Shown: positions 43,404 through 44,458 of the stretch, piece after piece | Layout: each line of letters begins with the position of its first letter | How positions within the stretch are numbered: position 1 is the first letter of the stretch | From: Kiritimatiellia bacterium | GTDB taxonomy: Bacteria > Verrucomicrobiota > Kiritimatiellia > CAIQIC01 > Lenti-01 | DNA: 44,458 nucleotides | Direction of reading: 5' to 3' | Assembly (NCBI GenBank): GCA_017458625.1 | Contig: JAFTAH010000090.1 | Location: 1-44,458, forward strand | Made by a program: the position numbers and the translations under genes | Notes under the pieces: generated by a model | What the model saw: only the letters and a program-made list of their open reading frames with translations | Databases searched by the model: none | Told to the model about the DNA's origin: nothing

Positions 43404-44458
43404 ATGAAAACGCCCGCTCGTCTTTTCTTCCTGTCCGCGCTTCTGCTAGCCATCGCGCTGCCCGCCGCCGCCCAGACCCGGATGCAGGTCGTTTCCTCGA
43501 CGCCCATCCGTGCCCGCGCCGACGCCTCCGCCGCCGTCCTGGGCACCGCCAATCCCGGCGAGATCCTCTTTGTCGACTCCACCTCCGGCAGCTTTTCCGC
43601 CATTGAGCCGCCCGACCGCATCGGGCTGTGGATCAACAAGGACTTTGTCGAAGGCAACCGCGTCATCGCCAAGAGCGTCCAGATGCGGACGGGCCCCGGC
43701 CTGGAGCATGACGTGGCCGGCTCCCTGACCCGCGGCGCGGCCATCCTCAAGCTCTCCGAGCAAGGCGAATGGCTCCAGATCTCGCCGCCCTCCTCCGCCA
43801 GCGTCTATGTCCTGTCGTCCGCTCTCCAGCCCGTTCCCGTGGCCACCACGCCCATCGAGGAGGTCGAGACAGTGCCCGAACCTGGGGTCCTGCCCGTTAG
43901 CCCCGCCGAGCCGAGCGCGGCGCCCCCCCTGGCCGAGCTGGCGGCTCTGCCTGCGCCCCCGCCGCAACCCGCCGAACCCACGCCCGTCGTCGCGCCGTCC
44001 ATTCCCGACGCCGAAAAGCCCGTGTCCTATACCCGCCCCGCGCCGACCGCGCCCGCCGCCCAGCCGCACCGCCCGTCGACGCCGGCCGCCGTGCCCGCCT
44101 CGACGCATCCCGCCCATTCCCAGACGGTCGTCCGCGCCGCGCCTTCCTCGCCCGACACCCCCTCCGTGAGCCCCTCGACGCCATCCACCGCCACCAAGCC
44201 GTCCCGTCCCCTGAAGCCGGCTGTTTCGACCTCCCGCCCCACGTCCTCCGCCTCGGCCTCGACCTCCACCTCGGCTGTTCGGGCGCCCACCCATCGCGTC
44301 ACCGCTCCGACTCCCTTCCCCGCCGTGGCTTCCGCGCCGGCCCGGCCCCCCGCTGCCCGCCCTGCGCCCGGTGCCGCGCCCGCCCAGGCCCCTGCCTTCG
44401 AGGTTCCGCCCACCCAGGCCGGCGTCCCCCCCCCCCCGGCCCCCCCCGGCCCCCCCCC
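43404..44458 (+). CDS. Secreted SH3-domain protein with Pro/Ala/Ser-rich tail (incomplete)
   Basis: The start is complete but the window ends before a stop (351 codons present). Signal peptide 1-23 (AAA-QT), then two bacterial SH3-type repeats (about 25-85 and 87-140; MRTGPGLEHDVAGSL and EQGEWLQI are typical) that probably bind cell-wall or other protein ligands. A long Pro/Ala/Ser/Thr-rich region follows (about 150 on). The last 33 bases are mostly C, encoding mainly proline. There is no obvious ribosome binding site. Confidence 0.7.
   Translation, partial: MKTPARLFFLSALLLAIALPAAAQTRMQVVSSTPIRARADASAAVLGTANPGEILFVDSTSGSFSAIEPPDRIGLWINKDFVEGNRVIAKSVQMRTGPGLEHDVAGSLTRGAAILKLSEQGEWLQISPPSSASVYVLSSALQPVPVATTPIEEVETVPEPGVLPVSPAEPSAAPPLAELAALPAPPPQPAEPTPVVAPSIPDAEKPVSYTRPAPTAPAAQPHRPSTPAAVPASTHPAHSQTVVRAAPSSPDTPSVSPSTPSTATKPSRPLKPAVSTSRPTSSASASTSTSAVRAPTHRVTAPTPFPAVASAPARPPAARPAPGAAPAQAPAFEVPPTQAGVPPPPAPPGPP

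Overview
Organism. The window (about 63 % GC overall, lower around 14.6-17.2 kb and 19.9-22.8 kb) looks like chromosome of a Gram-negative (diderm) bacterium. It carries a LolC/E-LolD lipoprotein-export pair, a predicted lipoprotein, a MacA-type periplasmic adaptor and a type IV pilus ATPase/platform operon. Indolepyruvate:ferredoxin oxidoreductase (iorAB) suggests an anaerobic amino-acid fermenter. The style of the intergenic DNA (7-8 bp short-period arrays, TTCCA-N5-TGGAA palindromes, hairpin repeats behind genes) is what I remember from the PVC superphylum, especially Kiritimatiellota. That placement is an inference and was not computed.

Layout. 0.3-7.7 kb, minus strand: rhomboid protease with a zinc-ribbon head, two small membrane proteins, two secreted or membrane proteins sharing the same N-terminus, a DUF4380-like secreted protein, and a MacA adaptor plus MacB-type ATPase with no permease beside them. 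8.3-14.5 kb, plus strand: tig-clpP-clpX (nascent-chain folding and proteolysis), then lolC/E-lolD and 5-formyl-THF cyclo-ligase. 14.6-17.0 kb, minus: a two-gene restriction-modification-like cassette (EcoRI-family adenine methylase, then a DUF262-HNH nuclease) with a hairpin-rich leader and a 74-75 bp direct repeat on each side. 17.4-19.9 kb, minus: DsbD-like reductase and a solute-binding lipoprotein. 19.9-20.6 kb: AT-rich gene-free region with DnaA-box-like sites. 20.6-22.8 kb, minus: mnmG. 22.9-29.0 kb: gph, an orphan LolD-like ATPase, a DUF3089 protein, yebC-ruvC and an EF-G-like GTPase. 29.1-32.3 kb, plus: polysaccharide-type genes (glycosyltransferase, WbuC cupin), GNAT acetyltransferase and a small Cys-rich protein. 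32.7-38.6 kb, minus: pilB2-pilT-pilB-pilC. 39.0-40.5 kb: Y-family polymerase with a YolD-like partner. 40.8-43.4 kb: tRNA-Lys and iorAB. The window ends inside a secreted SH3-domain protein with a Pro/Ala-rich tail.

Main discovery. Four perfect 14-bp palindromes GTTCCACGTGGAAC, the canonical ParB-binding parS core, lie within 254 bp inside mnmG. They sit in an approximately 100-residue insertion that other MnmG proteins lack. The centromere therefore appears to be carried in the coding sequence of an essential-type tRNA-modification gene. About 1.1 kb further on is an AT-rich, gene-free, DnaA-box-bearing region, a plausible replication origin. Other notable items are eight 7-8 bp tandem arrays in intergenic DNA, palindromes phased at about 32 bp, an attenuator-like leader before the methylase, a DUF3089 protein that has lost its nucleophile serine, and a UmuC/YolD pair of the kind known from Firmicutes.
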